From: Tridacna crocea
Lineage: Eukaryota > Mollusca > Bivalvia > Cardiida > Cardiidae
Assembly (NCBI GenBank): GCA_943736015.1
Contig: OX031071.1
Location: 40,364,619-40,428,618, forward strand
Direction: 5' to 3'
Length of the DNA stretch: 64,000 nucleotides
A program made the position numbers and the translations under genes. Position 1 is the stretch's first letter. Each line of letters starts with the position of its first letter. The notes beneath the pieces were generated by a model. It made no database searches. It saw only the letters and a program-made list of their open reading frames with translations, and was not told the origin of the DNA. Shown here piece by piece: positions 32,601-45,185 of the stretch.

Positions 32601-33213
32601 AGTTATGCATGCACGGATTAGGAATAAATGCAGTGGACTAAATAGTGATTTGTTTCATAATTATCTTCGTAACAGTCAGCTTTGCACGTGCTCGGTGGAA
32701 TCTGAAGACGCCGAACACTATTTTTTCAGATGCAATTTTTTTGTTATCCAAAGACTGCACTTATTTAATTCTATTCAGCACCTTAATCCATTGAATGTAG
32801 ATTATCTTCTTTTTGGCAAACCATCCCTAACAGATCGAGAAAATTCAGAATTATTTGTATCAGTCCAGGAGTATATTCAACAAACTGGCCGATTTACTTG
32901 ATATAAGCATACTGTCGTATGATCTGACTTTTTCTTTTGACTATAGTGAGCAAATGGACAAAATCTCTGTCTGTTTGTCTGTTTGTATGTTTGTCTGTCT
33001 GTCGTTCTGACTCTCTGTCTGTCTGTTTATCTGTCTGTCTATCTGTCTGTCTCTCCTTCTCTCTATATCTCTTTCTTGTGTATTATAATTAGTTGTGGAA
33101 CACTTGTAAATTCATTATATTGTAGGGGGAGGGTCGATTTCTAAGTTGTTATAACTTGTGACCCAACCCCATTTCCATGTAAATTTGAGGGAAAATAAAT
33201 ATGTTTAAACTAA
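32601..33213 (+). mobile_element. LINE-A 3' fragment with 11-bp TSD
   Basis: A 613-bp insertion holding the last 98 or so codons of the LINE-A ORF (32605-32901; phrases IRNKCSGLNSDLFHN, CTCSVESEDAEHYFFRC, DYLLFGKPSL) and a 3' UTR with a (CTGT)n tract (32970-33060). The end is AAATAAATATGTTTAAACTA. The TSD GGTTCTAGATC lies at 32590-32600 and 33214-33224. It is diverged from the copy at 5319-7959, so it is a different source or subfamily. Confidence 0.93.
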
Positions 33214-33330
33214 GGTTCTAGATCTGCCTGGGTAGATTGCGGATCTGCCAAGATTCCAATCTTGCATATGACATATATGACGTCCACCGTCCAAGAACTA
33301 TATGATGCTTGGCGAATTACACTGGCAGTC
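33214..33330 (+). repeat. Interspersed repeat R, copy B, right part
   Basis: It resumes repeat R after LINE-A and matches 20510-20610, including GATTGCGGATCTGCCAAG and CCAAGAACTATATGATGCTT. Confidence 0.85.
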
Positions 33331-33512
33331 AATGACGCACCTATGTGTTTCCTGGCTTTCTCATACCAGTACTGGCACAACTTTCTTTCCAAAGCTGCTG
33401 ACCACTTTTCCCACTTGAATCAGAGGTGAGAGGCGAAAAATCGCCGAAAATAAAGTTTGCCTCAATTTTGTCACGAGTCAGATACGCTAACCACTGAACT
33501 AGCCGATCGGGC
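33331..33512 (-). mobile_element. tRNA-derived SINE, minus strand
   Basis: In the minus sense: a tRNA-like head with A box CTAGTTCAGTGGTTAGCG, a lost or degraded B box, the stem GGCGATTTTTCGCC, CTCACCTCTGATTCAAG, and a core ending AAGTTGTGCCAGTACTGG then GAAAGCCAGGAAACACA. The head and stem match 24971-25130. The core matches pieces at 14496-14590 and 22575-22670. Four loci thus define one SINE family. Confidence 0.7.
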
Positions 33513-33862
33513 TTTTTACTAGCAACATCTAGTATGTGCAGCTAGAACCCTTGAATTGTACGATTGATTTAAGTATGGTAGATATGGTCGTTAAACTGAG
33601 ATTGTTTGATAAAGAAGTAATAAAGACCGCCAGATGAACCTGTTCATGCTATCTTGATGATGAAACAGCCAAAGGTTTAGATTCTGTAACGCAAAAACGG
33701 GCGAGTCTAACATTTCCTCTGTAAACTAATTAATGTGTTTATCTTTAAACAGTATTTCATATTATATAGAGGTTTAATCAATATCTTTACATTTTGTCAT
33801 AATGTTTCTATGCCACAGGACCCTATGTACACCCAAATGGTTCTAATCTTAATATATAATTA
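33513..33862. other. No gene recognised
   Basis: AT-rich spacer without identifiable structure. Confidence 0.35.
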
Positions 33863-34115
33863 TATACTCTCTCAAAAAAGAAACGCATCATACAGAAAAT
33901 AGGAAATTTACTTCATATATTATTTTCATAATTTATGATATAAATAATTTACACAGGAATGCAAAAATTGGCACACTTCTTGTTCGTGAGTTCTTTTACC
34001 TTGGAATATCACAGTTTGTCACATATTGTCAATAAATCACTCATAAATTGTCAATATCTGGTATAATATTTCAAAAAGATAATCTGATGTTGCGTTTCTT
34101 TTTTGAGAGAGTATA
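33863..34115. mobile_element. TA-flanked MITE, 253 bp
   Basis: Perfect 25-bp inverted ends: TATACTCTCTCAAAAAAGAA at the left and TTCTTTTTTGAGAGAGTATA at the right, continuing to ACGCA / TGCGT. The interior is AT-rich and non-coding. Ends and TA flanks suggest Tc1/mariner mobilisation. Confidence 0.88.
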
Positions 34116-34589
34116 ATATTTGGATTGTGTAGTAAAAAAGTTAATCAAGATCGAAAGTTCAATCGTCTTTTGCTACTAGCATGAAATCGGGAGAGTTTAC
34201 AATTTTCCTTTTTCATATTACATGTACGATATATATCCATAATGATAATGTTTTTTGTTTTCATTATTAATGATGGCTCAAGAAGTTAATATTTGTAACG
34301 ATGTATTTTAGCATGTGAGATCGGTGGTCTCTATGTACTTGTAAATTAAATTGAAACTAATTTTGAAATTTAAATTGCACGGTTGCCATGTTATCGAATG
34401 ACCACGTAATTACCAGATGAGAAACATACACGTCAGCAGCGACACCATTTACTTTTTAGACAACGTTTCATACCCCATCTAAATAATAGGATTTATCTGT
34501 TGATCTGTAGAACACATTGTGGGAAAAGACGGAAGTATTATTCACTTATATTTTTAGTGCAGATCAGAAAGTGTAGGCACTTTTTAATC
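34116..34589. other. No gene recognised
   Basis: AT-rich spacer. A MITE-like phrase, AACACATTGTGGGAAAAGAC, occurs near 34510. Nothing else. Confidence 0.35.
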
Positions 34590-34936
34590 AAGATGGAAGA
34601 CGCTTTGCAGTAAGGAAAGAGTGATCTTCCCCAACACAAAATGTCATTATTTAAATGACAGAAAGCCTTATTCGGCAGTATTTCTATTATTTAGAGAACA
34701 AATGGCTCAATGGCAAATCTAGAACAAGCCCCTATCTTACGAACATGGAATTTTACAACAAATGTATAGCTACAATACAAACCGCACCTGATGGGATTTG
34801 AACCCGTGCGGCACAGATCCTCGAGTTTTAATAAAAGAAAAACACTTTAACCACTGAGCCAAAGAGAATAATTCCTTACTCAGTCGTAAGGTTTTGACAA
34901 GGCTATGCAGTAAGGAAGGAATTATCTGCCTTAACA
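34590..34936 (-). mobile_element. Decayed TRIM of the tRNA-LTR family
   Basis: A complete LTR (34735-34936) and the end of a second (about 34590-34636) flank about 98 bp. The internal part aligns with the TRIM at 25890-26005: the GAAAGCCTTATTCGGCAG and CAAATGGCTCAATGG phrases are shared. The primer-binding site is present but mutated (complement of TCTAGAACAAGCCCCTA, 34718-34734). The LTR keeps a tRNA-like A box (TGGCTCAGTGGTTAAAG) and B box GGTTCAAATCC on the minus strand. It is older than the 25684 copy. Confidence 0.8.
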
Positions 34937-37825
34937 ATTTCGTTAGAGTGTCCTTTGAAACGTTCGTTCGTTCGTTTGTTTGTTCGTTTTCCGCTCGTTC
35001 GTTTGTTCCTTTCCATCTCTCTACCTTCCGTCCCTCCTTCCTTCTTTCCTTCCATCTTGCATTCAATCAATCATAAAAAATGTTTGTCTGCTTGTCCCTT
35101 TGACTGTCTGTCTATCCGTCCTTCTGCCTGACTGCCGCTTCCGGACAAAATTGCTTGATTTTCGATTGAAAATTTGGTCACTTTATTCAGAGCTTTTACA
35201 TGGTTTGGCGTATTTTCACACTTTAAAATCTAAAAAGAAATTGTTGCTATCTGTTGTTTGCCAGAATGAAATTTGGCTTAGTAGTTTTTCTCTTGATGAA
35301 CGAGTTTTCTTTTAATTATAAGTCGCTGAAATGCATTTACTTATTGTTATGACTCAAACCGTTTCACAGATAAGTTTATTGCAAATCAGTTAAAATATTA
35401 AAAAAAAGTATATAAATCAAATTTTCACTGGATAAGCAGAGTCAGGCGATGCGTGCCTCTTCATAGAAACATTTTGTATTTCTCTCATTTTTTTCAGAAT
35501 TCACTGGTCATCGTTTCCTAAGGCGTACACTAGTTTCACTGATTTTTATCAAATATCATCCGGTAGCTGTAAAGTTACATGTATTGTATTTTCTTTTTTA
35601 TCTATTTATCTTTCTTTTTTTTTTTTTTTCATCATCATTATTTTTTCCCATTCATTCATTTTTCAATTATTTATATGTAAATTTATTCATTTTTCAATGG
35701 TTATTTACAGACAGTTTCCTTCAAGGAGGCAAAGATAAACCAGGGGGTTTTGTTCGAGTACAAATTTTAAGTTGTGATAACATTTTTAAGCAAAATAGCA
35801 TTTAGTCGACTTTTAAAGTATCTCACATTTTTTTGAGTTATAAAGCACATTGAAAATTGTACATTGTAACAAAAAGTTTGCATTTCTCTGCCGTAAGGCT
35901 CGTACAACATGGCGATATTATTTTGAAAATCTAATGAAGAAAATTTTAGATAAAAAACTAGAAATTTAATGATTCTAGTACATTTCTCCCAAAATCGTTC
36001 ATATTTCTTAGCCATACGACCAATTAATAAAAATCTGACAAAAATCGACACATGTTCTACTTATTCTGAGGTAAAGGTTTGCTATTTGGTATTTAACGCA
36101 GCAAATACAGCATATTTTAACATTAGATCACATTCCTGTTGAAATTTGACAAAAACACAACGAAAAATCCATTTCAGATTTTTAAAAACACAATTTTGAT
36201 TAGATTGTTACTATCTAACTTCAAATAAAAGCAAAAAAAATGAGTAAAAATCATATTTAGGCTGCTTTACTCATTTTGGAGCAGATATTCTCCACATACC
36301 CCTGTTATTTCTTGCATGATTTAAATTAAACGATGTTTATCCAACCTCGACATAAAATATAATAGGGCAACCGCATTGTCAACAATGTTCAGTCCTTAAA
36401 CCCCACATCCCTGCATAAAATAGAAATTTGTCCGCCTGGCACGACATAAACAGTGCATAATTGTTAAATTGAATTTTGAAAACGTTTACATTTCTTTAAG
36501 GCTCAATACAGACCAAAATATCAAAGTAGTTTATACATTTAAATTTGAATCATACCATTTAAAAGCATGAAAAATATTCTGGAAATGACAGTCTACTGTC
36601 GTGTGGTCGGGCCACATGTTAGTCGCTCGCATAAAAAAAAATAATTTTGAGATCAGGCCAAAAAAAGGCACTGCTAACAGATTTTAACTTGGTTTTGGAA
36701 TTATTTCTCTTTCAGCGACAAACAGTTGGACCGACCATAAAATGACAGATTTAACCTAAACCCTAACCCAAACCCTATCTTTACAATATTGTCTAAACTT
36801 TCAAATGCAATGATATAATTCAAATGCATTTTAACATCCGCTTTGTTTACATTTGTCACTTATTACTACTTTAAGGTTCGGCTCTTTCGTTTAGTTAAAT
36901 AGGAAATACAGTCCGAAAACGAGTTAAACCAGATCTGTTTTTTTTCTTTCGTCATTATAGGAAAGAAAGGTGCATTTACTTAGAAAATAATTCAGATTGT
37001 TATGTTCCTAGATAACGGAAGTGTGATTAAAACCAAGCCTATATTTTTAAAACTAAGTTTGAGTGTAGAAAAATGTAGAGTTAACCTTTTGGAATCTTCT
37101 GTCATTTTGAGGGTTGGAGTAGGCAGAGAGGACATAACTCAGCCAAAAATACTAGGTTTTATACATTTTGATGTTTTTTTTTTGTAGCTAGATAACTAGG
37201 GTCAGACATAATTCAAGTTTAAATTGTTAAAGACGAATTAAGTTCTTTTCTTTTTTTCAAACAAATCTGATACAAAGAAAAGAAATAAAAATTGCCGGAG
37301 TTATTTATTTATTTTTCGAAGTGATATTTTTTTTAAATATCTCAGGCATGTTATAAATGACTAATATAAAATTCAATTTGGAATAAGACAATGTTTATCT
37401 GACATCGATATGTGGAGGTAATAAAAGAATAGAATTATTTCAATGTGAACACTGTTGAGAATGTCAACACTAGACCCATGCAAAAAATTTAATGTGTCTG
37501 TCTGGCACGGAATATACATGCTCGTGAGCCAAGGTTACGTTCACTACGTGGATCCTACCTTGGAGGATCGAGCCCTATTTCGAAATTCTCGCTATACGCT
37601 CCCTATTGGATGCTGGTTATTACTCCCTTTACATCTCATTTCTGATGGCATATGAAATAGTGTTTTACCAACCGCTTACGAATACAATAATTCAACATGA
37701 AGTAATTACCACAAACGTACTTCGGCATTCCATCGTCAGGCGCTGGAATAGAGCTTAAAACCTCCGATAATTGATTGGTTACGCTGAAAGTGTCTGTAAA
37801 TATTGATCGTCTATGTTCCTTTTTT
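34937..37825. other. Long stretch without a recognised gene
   Basis: It begins with a CGTTCGTTCGTT / CTTCCTTCTTTCC low-complexity region (34960-35060). A poly-T stretch lies at 35600-35625. A telomere-like AACCCTAACCC phrase near 36755 is too short to matter. Short frames at 35584-35805 and 37455-37655 have no motif or splice support that I trust. Confidence 0.4.
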
Positions 37826-38045
37826 AGCTCTCCTGAGCACGACGTGCTCAAGGGGAGCTTTTAGGGTGACGATGTGTCCGTCGTCCGTCGTGCGGTCTAA
37901 ACAGTTTCTTTAAACATCTTCTTCTCCTAAACCGCCAGCCGATTTTGACCAAACCTGGCTGGAATGTTCTTCGGGAGGTTCCCTTTAAAAAGTGTTCACA
38001 GAATTTGATTCCATCAAAAACCTCTAGTTGCCATGACAACTAAAT
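37826..38045 (+). mobile_element. AGCTCTCCTGAGCACG-type repeat element, 5' part
   Basis: The terminal hairpin GCTCTCCTGAGCACGACG / TGCTCAAGGGGAGC is followed by the GTCCGTCGTCCGTCGTG tract and CTTCTTCTCCTAAACC. The same order is seen at 63333. It lacks the downstream tandem array and fades after the phrase TTGCCATGACAACT. Confidence 0.75.
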
Positions 38046-40270
38046 GGAATTTTCCAAGAAATTCTTTAAAAATCATCTAATGATATTTATGTCTTGTATT
38101 ATTTTGACATACGGGCCAAATTACTCTGTAAATATTATATTGTACCTTGATTGTGGTATAGATCGGAGATCAGACTGTATTTTTGCAGCCTGATCTTAAT
38201 GTGTGCTAACCATGGAGGATATCCATGTTACAAATGCGTAATATTATTCTTTATATATAGAATTTTTTTTGGTATGGATTTTTTTTTATCATTATTATTT
38301 CTTTTAAACGCAATGGAAATATTGTATCACTTTTCAAGAGACTGAAATAGTCTGGTTTGGATTTTAACATTTATCAAGTTTCAAACGCTAGAGAAATTTC
38401 TCAATAGGTTGACAGAGAATAAAACGTTTAGATTTTCCGGGATAAATCATTGACAACAAAAAGTGAAAATGCTCTTTAAGTTTGCTATACAAATGTATGC
38501 AATTGTTACGTCCCTTATTTTTATCGGCTGATTTCACGACAATTATTTTTGAACTAGTAAAAGGAATAAAATTGTCAAAATAAGGATTTTCGTCATTTTA
38601 CCACAATGTTTTCATAAACCTTCTGTCTAATATGGATTTTTTTATTTATTTATTTAAATAAGTGGGTAAAAAAATTGTACGTAGTAACAGTATGTAAGGG
38701 GACGTATAAATTGTTATATGCATAGTTTTTGGTAATGTTGTATTTTAGGCCGGTAGTCTACATTTACAATAAAAATATTGTATTTCGTGTCTATCGCTAC
38801 ATTATTTGATGCAAGAAGTTTATATTTCACTCTCGTAGGTATTCAAAGTCGCAAAGCTTTGACGTAGGTGTGAAGTTGAAACACCATTAGAAATATTGTA
38901 AGTACATGTAGAATCAGACTTCTTTCCTACCGTGTTTCTTTTAAAAAATTGAGAATGTATAGTTATGAATGAGGGGTATTGTCGTAGTCTTGCCGTCTGC
39001 GTCGTCGAGCAAAAACTTTGAATTTTTTATAATATCTCTGTTATTACTGTAGATATTTGTTACAAAAATGGACAAAATGTTAATTATCAAAAGGGTTCCT
39101 ATGCAACAAGATCAGGGAACCAGCCATCAACGTATTCTGGTAGATTCCTCCAATCTGTGGAGCACTCTCTTTTGAGATATGTCTGTACACGTCTAGAGTA
39201 GATCCATAACTATAAACTAATAATTAACACATGTGAAGTAGTACTAACGCCATCATCCACCTTGTAATAAAGTATTTACGCATTACACTTTCACAGTTCT
39301 GTTTACGGCGAATGCTAAGGTCCACAGATCTCTTAATATGTAGTGCATAACACATAGACCTTGTTATTTTTTTTCTATTTTTTCGACAGGGTTATATCCA
39401 TTTTTTACTTAGAATTGTCACTGAAAGTTAAGATCCACTAAAAGGGACCGAAACGCTTTTTCATTGAATACACAAAATGGCCGTATACATACTATAATAC
39501 CGACCCCAATGCAGCATAAAAAAGTCCATTAAATCCTTTAGCGCAATACAGATTTTCTTTTTCTACTTAAACGTCACAGATTTGATATGATTATTTTCAT
39601 TCGTGAAATTATAATCTGGAATGTTCAAATGGACTCAATTGGTAAATCTTTTCTTTTGGCACACCTTTACTTCAGCGTGCGTGTGTGCGTGCATATTTTA
39701 AGCACACTCTCCAAGAAACTTTCCTACGCGGCATTGTTGAATCCCTGTTCACTCTGTAACGTTTGGACGTGTGTACAGGCATTCCGGGGAACGATGTAAT
39801 GACGCGCACGTCATTGATCGAGATAGGTTTGGCGAAGGTTCGTTTTTGGTTATGAATGGTATTTGGCAAGGGCTTAAGTCACCCCTAATCTCAGTTAACG
39901 GTGATTTAACTGATGATGGTATAGAGACAAAACTGCCGAGTTGTTGTTCCATATGTGCTAGCGCAAACCGTATCTTACAGTATGACAAGCTCGGAACGAC
40001 GTAAATCAGCTCAATTGTACCCTTTTTCAAAGTCCGCCGTGTATTTGCTTGGTCATGCCAAAGATCGTCTTGTTACGTCTCCATTTCTGAAAACAACTTT
40101 TTTTTTCAAGTGTAAAGTTTGTTATAACTCCATCCGAAAATGGCTGTGTTGGAAAATTCCCGACTTTTCCAATTGTGACTGGCTAACTGTATCCAAAACA
40201 CATAGTCAGTTAAACCAAAAATTTGACCTATTTACGCAAAATCAGTGTCGCCAGTATTGCCGATCAAATT
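38046..40270. other. Long stretch without a recognised gene
   Basis: Mostly AT-rich. A moderately CpG-richer patch at 39700-40090 carries several overlapping open frames on both strands but no recognisable domain. It could be a 5' exon or promoter region, unproven. A phrase near 38970 (GGGGTATTGTCGTAGTC) looks like a fragment of a dispersed repeat. Confidence 0.35.
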
Positions 40271-40278
40271 AAAATGCT

Positions 40279-40309
40279 ACACACACACACACACACCCAC
40301 ACCCACACC

Positions 40310-40372
<63 letters not shown>
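40279..40372. repeat. (CA)n(TA)n microsatellite
   Basis: ACACAC runs, interrupted by CCACAC units, pass directly into an AT run ending near 40372. Confidence 0.95.
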
Positions 40373-40652
40373 GGGAATATATTTTATGTGAAATTAATAT
40401 TCAAAAGTGTACTATTAATAAATTAATGACAGAGAAGATAATCTAAATGCCAAAAAATATTAAGAAATAGTGAGGTCAAAATGCCACTAGTCTCGAATTT
40501 TCGCATGTCCCCACAACATATTGACATTATGTAGCTCCGCTATTTTAAATCGAAAAATTAAGCGCATACATGTATTTTACTGAAGTAAAAACATGGCTGC
40601 TATCAGCTAATTTAGAAAATTTATTGTACTAACTTATTTATTTTTTCGTTCC

Positions 40653-40700
40653 GGTGTAATGCAGAGAAATGACCCTCCCCTACAAAATTACCCAGAAAGT
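40653..40700 (+). mobile_element. Terminal fragment of the CCGGTGTAAYGCAGAG element family
   Basis: CCGGTGTAATGCAGAGAAATG followed by ACCCTCCCCTACAAAA matches the outer TIR of the 44972-48757 element and the fragment at 54456. Confidence 0.75.
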
Positions 40701-41777
40701 GCTTCTCATAAAACACCGTTACATCATGTGTGAGGTATATGACGTCAACCATGACATGACTGATGAACAAAGTTTAGATTTACAAATTGATAGAAACAAG
40801 GTTAAGTCTTGATTTTTTTTATCTCTCAGTATGAAATTTTATTTATTTTATGTGAAAACACAATCTACCACAGTAGAAATGTTGTTTAAAAGTGAACACG
40901 AATGGACTTTACGGCCTTGCTTTAAAAATCTTCGACTTTTTATACTGTTACAAAAGTGATAATTTATATCTAAAATACCATCTTTTCTGTTCAGTTAACA
41001 AAGTGATTTCCAGACTAAAAGAGGACATAGTAAAATTAATTCATTTTAGGATGTATTCGTTTTCATGATGTATCTTTTTTTTACGAATCAGTTATGGAAT
41101 TTAGAAAACAGTAAACAAGTAGTTGAAAATGCATAATATGAATGAATTCAGTTAGAATTACATTTTATTCTAGGAACTTTTTAAAACTTGTAGGTGTTGG
41201 TATGTTGTAAAATTATACAGTTTTATTGATTGATACAAGTTTAATTGCTCATCTAATAACTGTTATGGTGGTGACGAACGGGAAAATGTTATGTTACGGA
41301 TGCGAAAATAAAATATAGATGACAACTACGAAGACAAGGGTTATGATATACTCATTTACCAGATGCAATGGTCAATTTGATACATTTTTGGCTCATTTTA
41401 TTCCAGAAAGAAAGTATAAGTATGCTATCAGACGAAATAAAGATAAAAAGTAAACACTATATGAATTCTTAACCAAATAGACCTACCGAGTTTCAAATTG
41501 AGTGACTTTAATCAACAGAAAATCGAAGCTGCTCTTGAAGAAAAGGCTGAGATGTGTGACCTGCAGGCGATTTGAGGTTATTTTACAGTTATCTGATTTC
41601 CATAGTGTAATAACATAAAGGTTTACAAGCTTTCAAAGTAACAGTTTCTATTTATTTGAGTTAAATTTTGAATGACACAAAAGTGGAAAGTTTATCACCT
41701 CCATAATAAAAAATCACAAATTGTTGTTTGACTAGGGATATTTCTCATAGTGACTTCACATTGCATTAGTTTACTTT

Positions 41778-41986
41778 TTACCCTTTCCCGGCCAAAAGAG
41801 TAACTTTTATTTTCTAATGTCTGCATCTACAGTTCTATTGCACACTGAAGGGACAGTTAAGTTATAATCTAGATCAAGAAATGTACAGTGCAGATCAGAG
41901 ATCAGACGGCAAATTCTGTGGTGTCTTATCTTGATCTGTACGATACCCAAAGCTTCTTATGTCGTCAACGGTGACGAAAGAGTTAA
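41778..41986. mobile_element. Decayed TTAA MITE, second type
   Basis: Ends TTACCCTTTCCCGGCC and GGTGACGAAAGAGTTAA are loosely inverted. Internal inverted phrases AATCTAGATCAAGAAATGTACA and TGTACGATACC lie around a GCAGATCAGAGATCAGACGG centre. Assignment is tentative. Confidence 0.45.
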
Positions 41987-42280
41987 CATAATACAAAGAC
42001 TGCATTCAGCATTACCCATATTGATATAGAGTAAATACATATATAAAACTTTCACTATTTACAAATAATAGTATAATTTTGTATGACATTTTGAAATTGT
42101 AAAACTGTTAAGTAAATTACATGTTTGTTATCCCCATTTATTCATTACTGTCTTGAAGCACTCTGATCAGAAGGTGCCTCATAATAAACACGTTTTAACG
42201 TTTTAACTGTGTTTAGGGTCTGTATTCATCAAACATTCTTAAGAGCATTCGAAGTCTAATTCTCAAAGAGTGCATGTGTA

Positions 42281-42367
42281 CATTTGAAAGTGACACAAAA
42301 TCGACTTCTGATTGGCTACAACATTTGGTTAAGCCAATCGGAAGCTGAGTTGTGTGACTTTCAAATG
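42281..42367. repeat. Imperfect hairpin
   Basis: The left arm starts CATTTGAAAGTGACACAAAA. The right arm ends TTGTGTGACTTTCAAATG. The central parts CTTCTGATTGGCT and AGCCAATCGGAAG also pair, around a loop of about 15 bases. Probably a MITE core. Confidence 0.75.
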
Positions 42368-43611
42368 TAGAAATTCTGGTGAATAAATAATAATAAGACT
42401 AAGAATATTCCTTTGGATATCATTTAAGTGTGATATTCGGCTCACCTTCGTAATGGAAACATGTCATTTATAATTAATAATTGACCAAAACTATTATGTC
42501 CAATATACAAATAATAAGTTTACTTTGAAATGTTACATGTTCAAAGTCACATCTAATCTAACAGTGTTTTAAGTACATGTATTGTGAGTAAACCAACTCT
42601 GATAGTATAATTTTCATTTGAAAAAAAGTTAAAAAAAATCTTTTGCAACGACTTTTTCCATGCATTATTTAGAACCTCGAAATAAGTTAGTAGAGAAGTC
42701 TTTTGTACTTTATGATTGCTCCAAGTATACAGAATAAAAAAAAGTTTATAGTGTTCAGTGGCTGTGTTAAAATTTTGATACTTTTTCTCCATTCTAACAT
42801 GCAATCAATATCAAAAAACTGAACTCCGTAACGAACTAAAACATCTGATTTTTTCATCTTCAATAATTTCAAAAACGTTGATACATTTTTTCTTATATAA
42901 AGAACATTCCGAACATTGAAATTCAACTAGTGAAAACATGTTTGCTTAAGATGACTTTTTTGACATTTTCTCACTTAATTATGGGTCAAATATTTGGTTT
43001 TGACGGAAAATACGTCTTTTGCAAATAATAACATGTCCGTTTCATTTGAAAAGAACCTTACTTTTCCATGTCTTCTATTCACTGAGGAAAGAAATCCATC
43101 CATTTTAGTCCAAAATTAATTGAAATTAAATTTCAACAGTTAAGATTTGGAGCAGTCTTGGCATTAGATATCCCAAGATTCATCTCTGCTAGCGCTCAGG
43201 TCAAGAGTTCGTTGACTAGGCACTGCACAGCGCAGACCTTTTCCCGAAAAGTTCCAGGTGATATCACCAGTACTTTATTTATTGCTATGATATGAAAGAA
43301 GTATTTTAAGGGTGATATAAAATACGATTAAAACGAAAACCTTTTCTGTTAGGATGAAACTGGTGGAAGATGATTAAAGCCATACCAGCAGAGAAATTTG
43401 AACCAACCAACCCCGACGATCCATCCATCGGTAGGTTGGACTTCTTTCGTTGAGTATTTTATTGAAGCTGATTACCGCAAAATAAAAGTACTGTATAAGT
43501 CGATATTTACGCGTGTCGAAAAAATTGCAAATTACCGATTTCAGACAGTTTGCATTGGGAGATAATTGCGAATTCAAGACACTTGCTATTTGTTGGTATA
43601 TTTTGGGTTAA

Positions 43612-44066
43612 TTAAGCGAACAGAAAAGTGCTATTTTTTTCAATTCACGAAATCGCAAAAATATCCACGTCGCAAACATTTCACTTATAGAGTGTCGCCC
43701 TAGTAAGAGAAAAGTTTTGGTATTTTCACAGGTCTTCAACACTTTACTACACGTTGGTATTTTACTACCACTATCATTGTAAAACTTCAGAAGACATCGT
43801 GGGGATATAGCACGCATATCTGTTTTAGAGAGCATAAAACTGGTGGAGAACCATATCCTTTGTCCAAAAAAAACTAATAAAACAAGGAGAACTGTGTCCG
43901 GGAAAAATTATGTAAAATCCGTGTATCATCGTTCAGTAAGATTACCAGAATGGATGGGTTAATTAAGCGAACAGAAATATGCTACTTTTTTCAATTCGCG
44001 AAATCGCAAAAATATCCACGTCGCAAACATTTCACTTATATAGTATCGCCCTAGTAAGAAAAAAGT
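43612..44066 (+). repeat. Direct repeat pair of ~105 bp, 350 bp apart
   Basis: 43612-43716 and 43962-44066 both start AATTAAGCGAACAGAAA, continue CACGTCGCAAACATTTCACT and end AAAAGTT, with about eight differences. Both are preceded by GGGTTA. Confidence 0.85.
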
Positions 44067-45185
44067 TACCAGTAGCATTACCGGAATGGATGGAACAATG
44101 TATGATGTTTACCGACGTACCTGTGGCGACTACTTTTGTAAAAAAAATAAACTTTAAGACCGGATGGTTTTAGTTGTTTTACATAATTTCTCACGTCACC
44201 CAGTCCTAAGATGGCTTGAACTTTGTCTCGATTGGATAAGTTTTTTTCATGACCCTAAGTTATATGGCCTAAATTCTGCCATGCAAAGTAGCAGCAACCT
44301 TTGCTTCGATACACTTCGATACGAAGTGCTAGTAAAAGAAACTTCTTAAATTATGGGTGGATGCAAATGACCACCGAGGTAACCGGAAGAATTTCAAAAG
44401 CTGATTTAAACACGAAATAAACCAAAGGCTAATGTCGATAGCTTAATGCTAAAGACATCTGGGACTAAATAGATTTATCTCCATCAACTTTACTTGTGAA
44501 CTGAGAGTATAAACCAGGAGGTCCGTAAATACCCGAAACCGTCACCTGGGCTTGTATACCTTTGCGAACAAAGATATTCGATGCCTTTGTGTTTTTTTTT
44601 TTTACAAAATCGATAGAAAAAAAAGTATTTCGTGCTTTAATGGTAGTTGTGTCGTTGAATTAAACTGGATAAACCGTTTGTTGCCTTGCTTTGAGACAAA
44701 ACCAAAAATCATTAACAGTGATTACTAGCGTACACGTATTTCAAGTCAAGAGCTGTGCTCACGCAATTTGAAATTGTTTGTGTCACACACATGAAATAAG
44801 GAAATTATTAAGTTTTTCTTGGCAGATGTCTTGAAATTACTTTGAATGTAGCTTTAAGAATGCATTTAAATATTATTTTCATTTCAAGTACACCTGGAGA
44901 ACAGATGCCTGTGCATTACTGTAATTAAAATGAAAACCTTCTCTGTCCAATGCAGTATCAGCGCGGCTGAGCCGGTGTAACGCAGAGAAATGACCCCCCT
45001 TACAAAATGACCCCCCGTGTCATTTTACTACGTAGAGGAATGACCCGGGTCATTATTCTACGTAGAGAAATGACCCCAGACCGTAGAAAAAGGACCCCCT
45101 CTAGCTGTAGTAGAATGACCCCCTCATGAAGAGAAAGGACCCCCGTAGAGAAATGACCCCCCCTTTTTTTCCTTATGGCATTATT

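Larger units (their letters stand above)
40701..44971. other. Long stretch without a recognised gene
   Basis: Apart from a MITE (41778-41986), a hairpin (42281-42367) and a direct repeat pair (43612/43962), listed separately, I see only AT-rich non-coding sequence. The short frames here have no conserved motif. Confidence 0.4.

Noticed and set aside
35584-35805. Possible exon after TTATTTACAG (DSFLQGGKDKPGG)
   Set aside because: The donor is not convincing and the upstream frame is low-complexity T-rich sequence.
36750-36780. Telomere-like AACCCTAACCC
   Set aside because: Only about two units. Far too short to be interstitial telomeric sequence.
39700-40090. CpG-richer patch as promoter or first exon
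   Set aside because: No TATA, start or splice combination stands out. Overlapping frames on both strands suggest composition alone.
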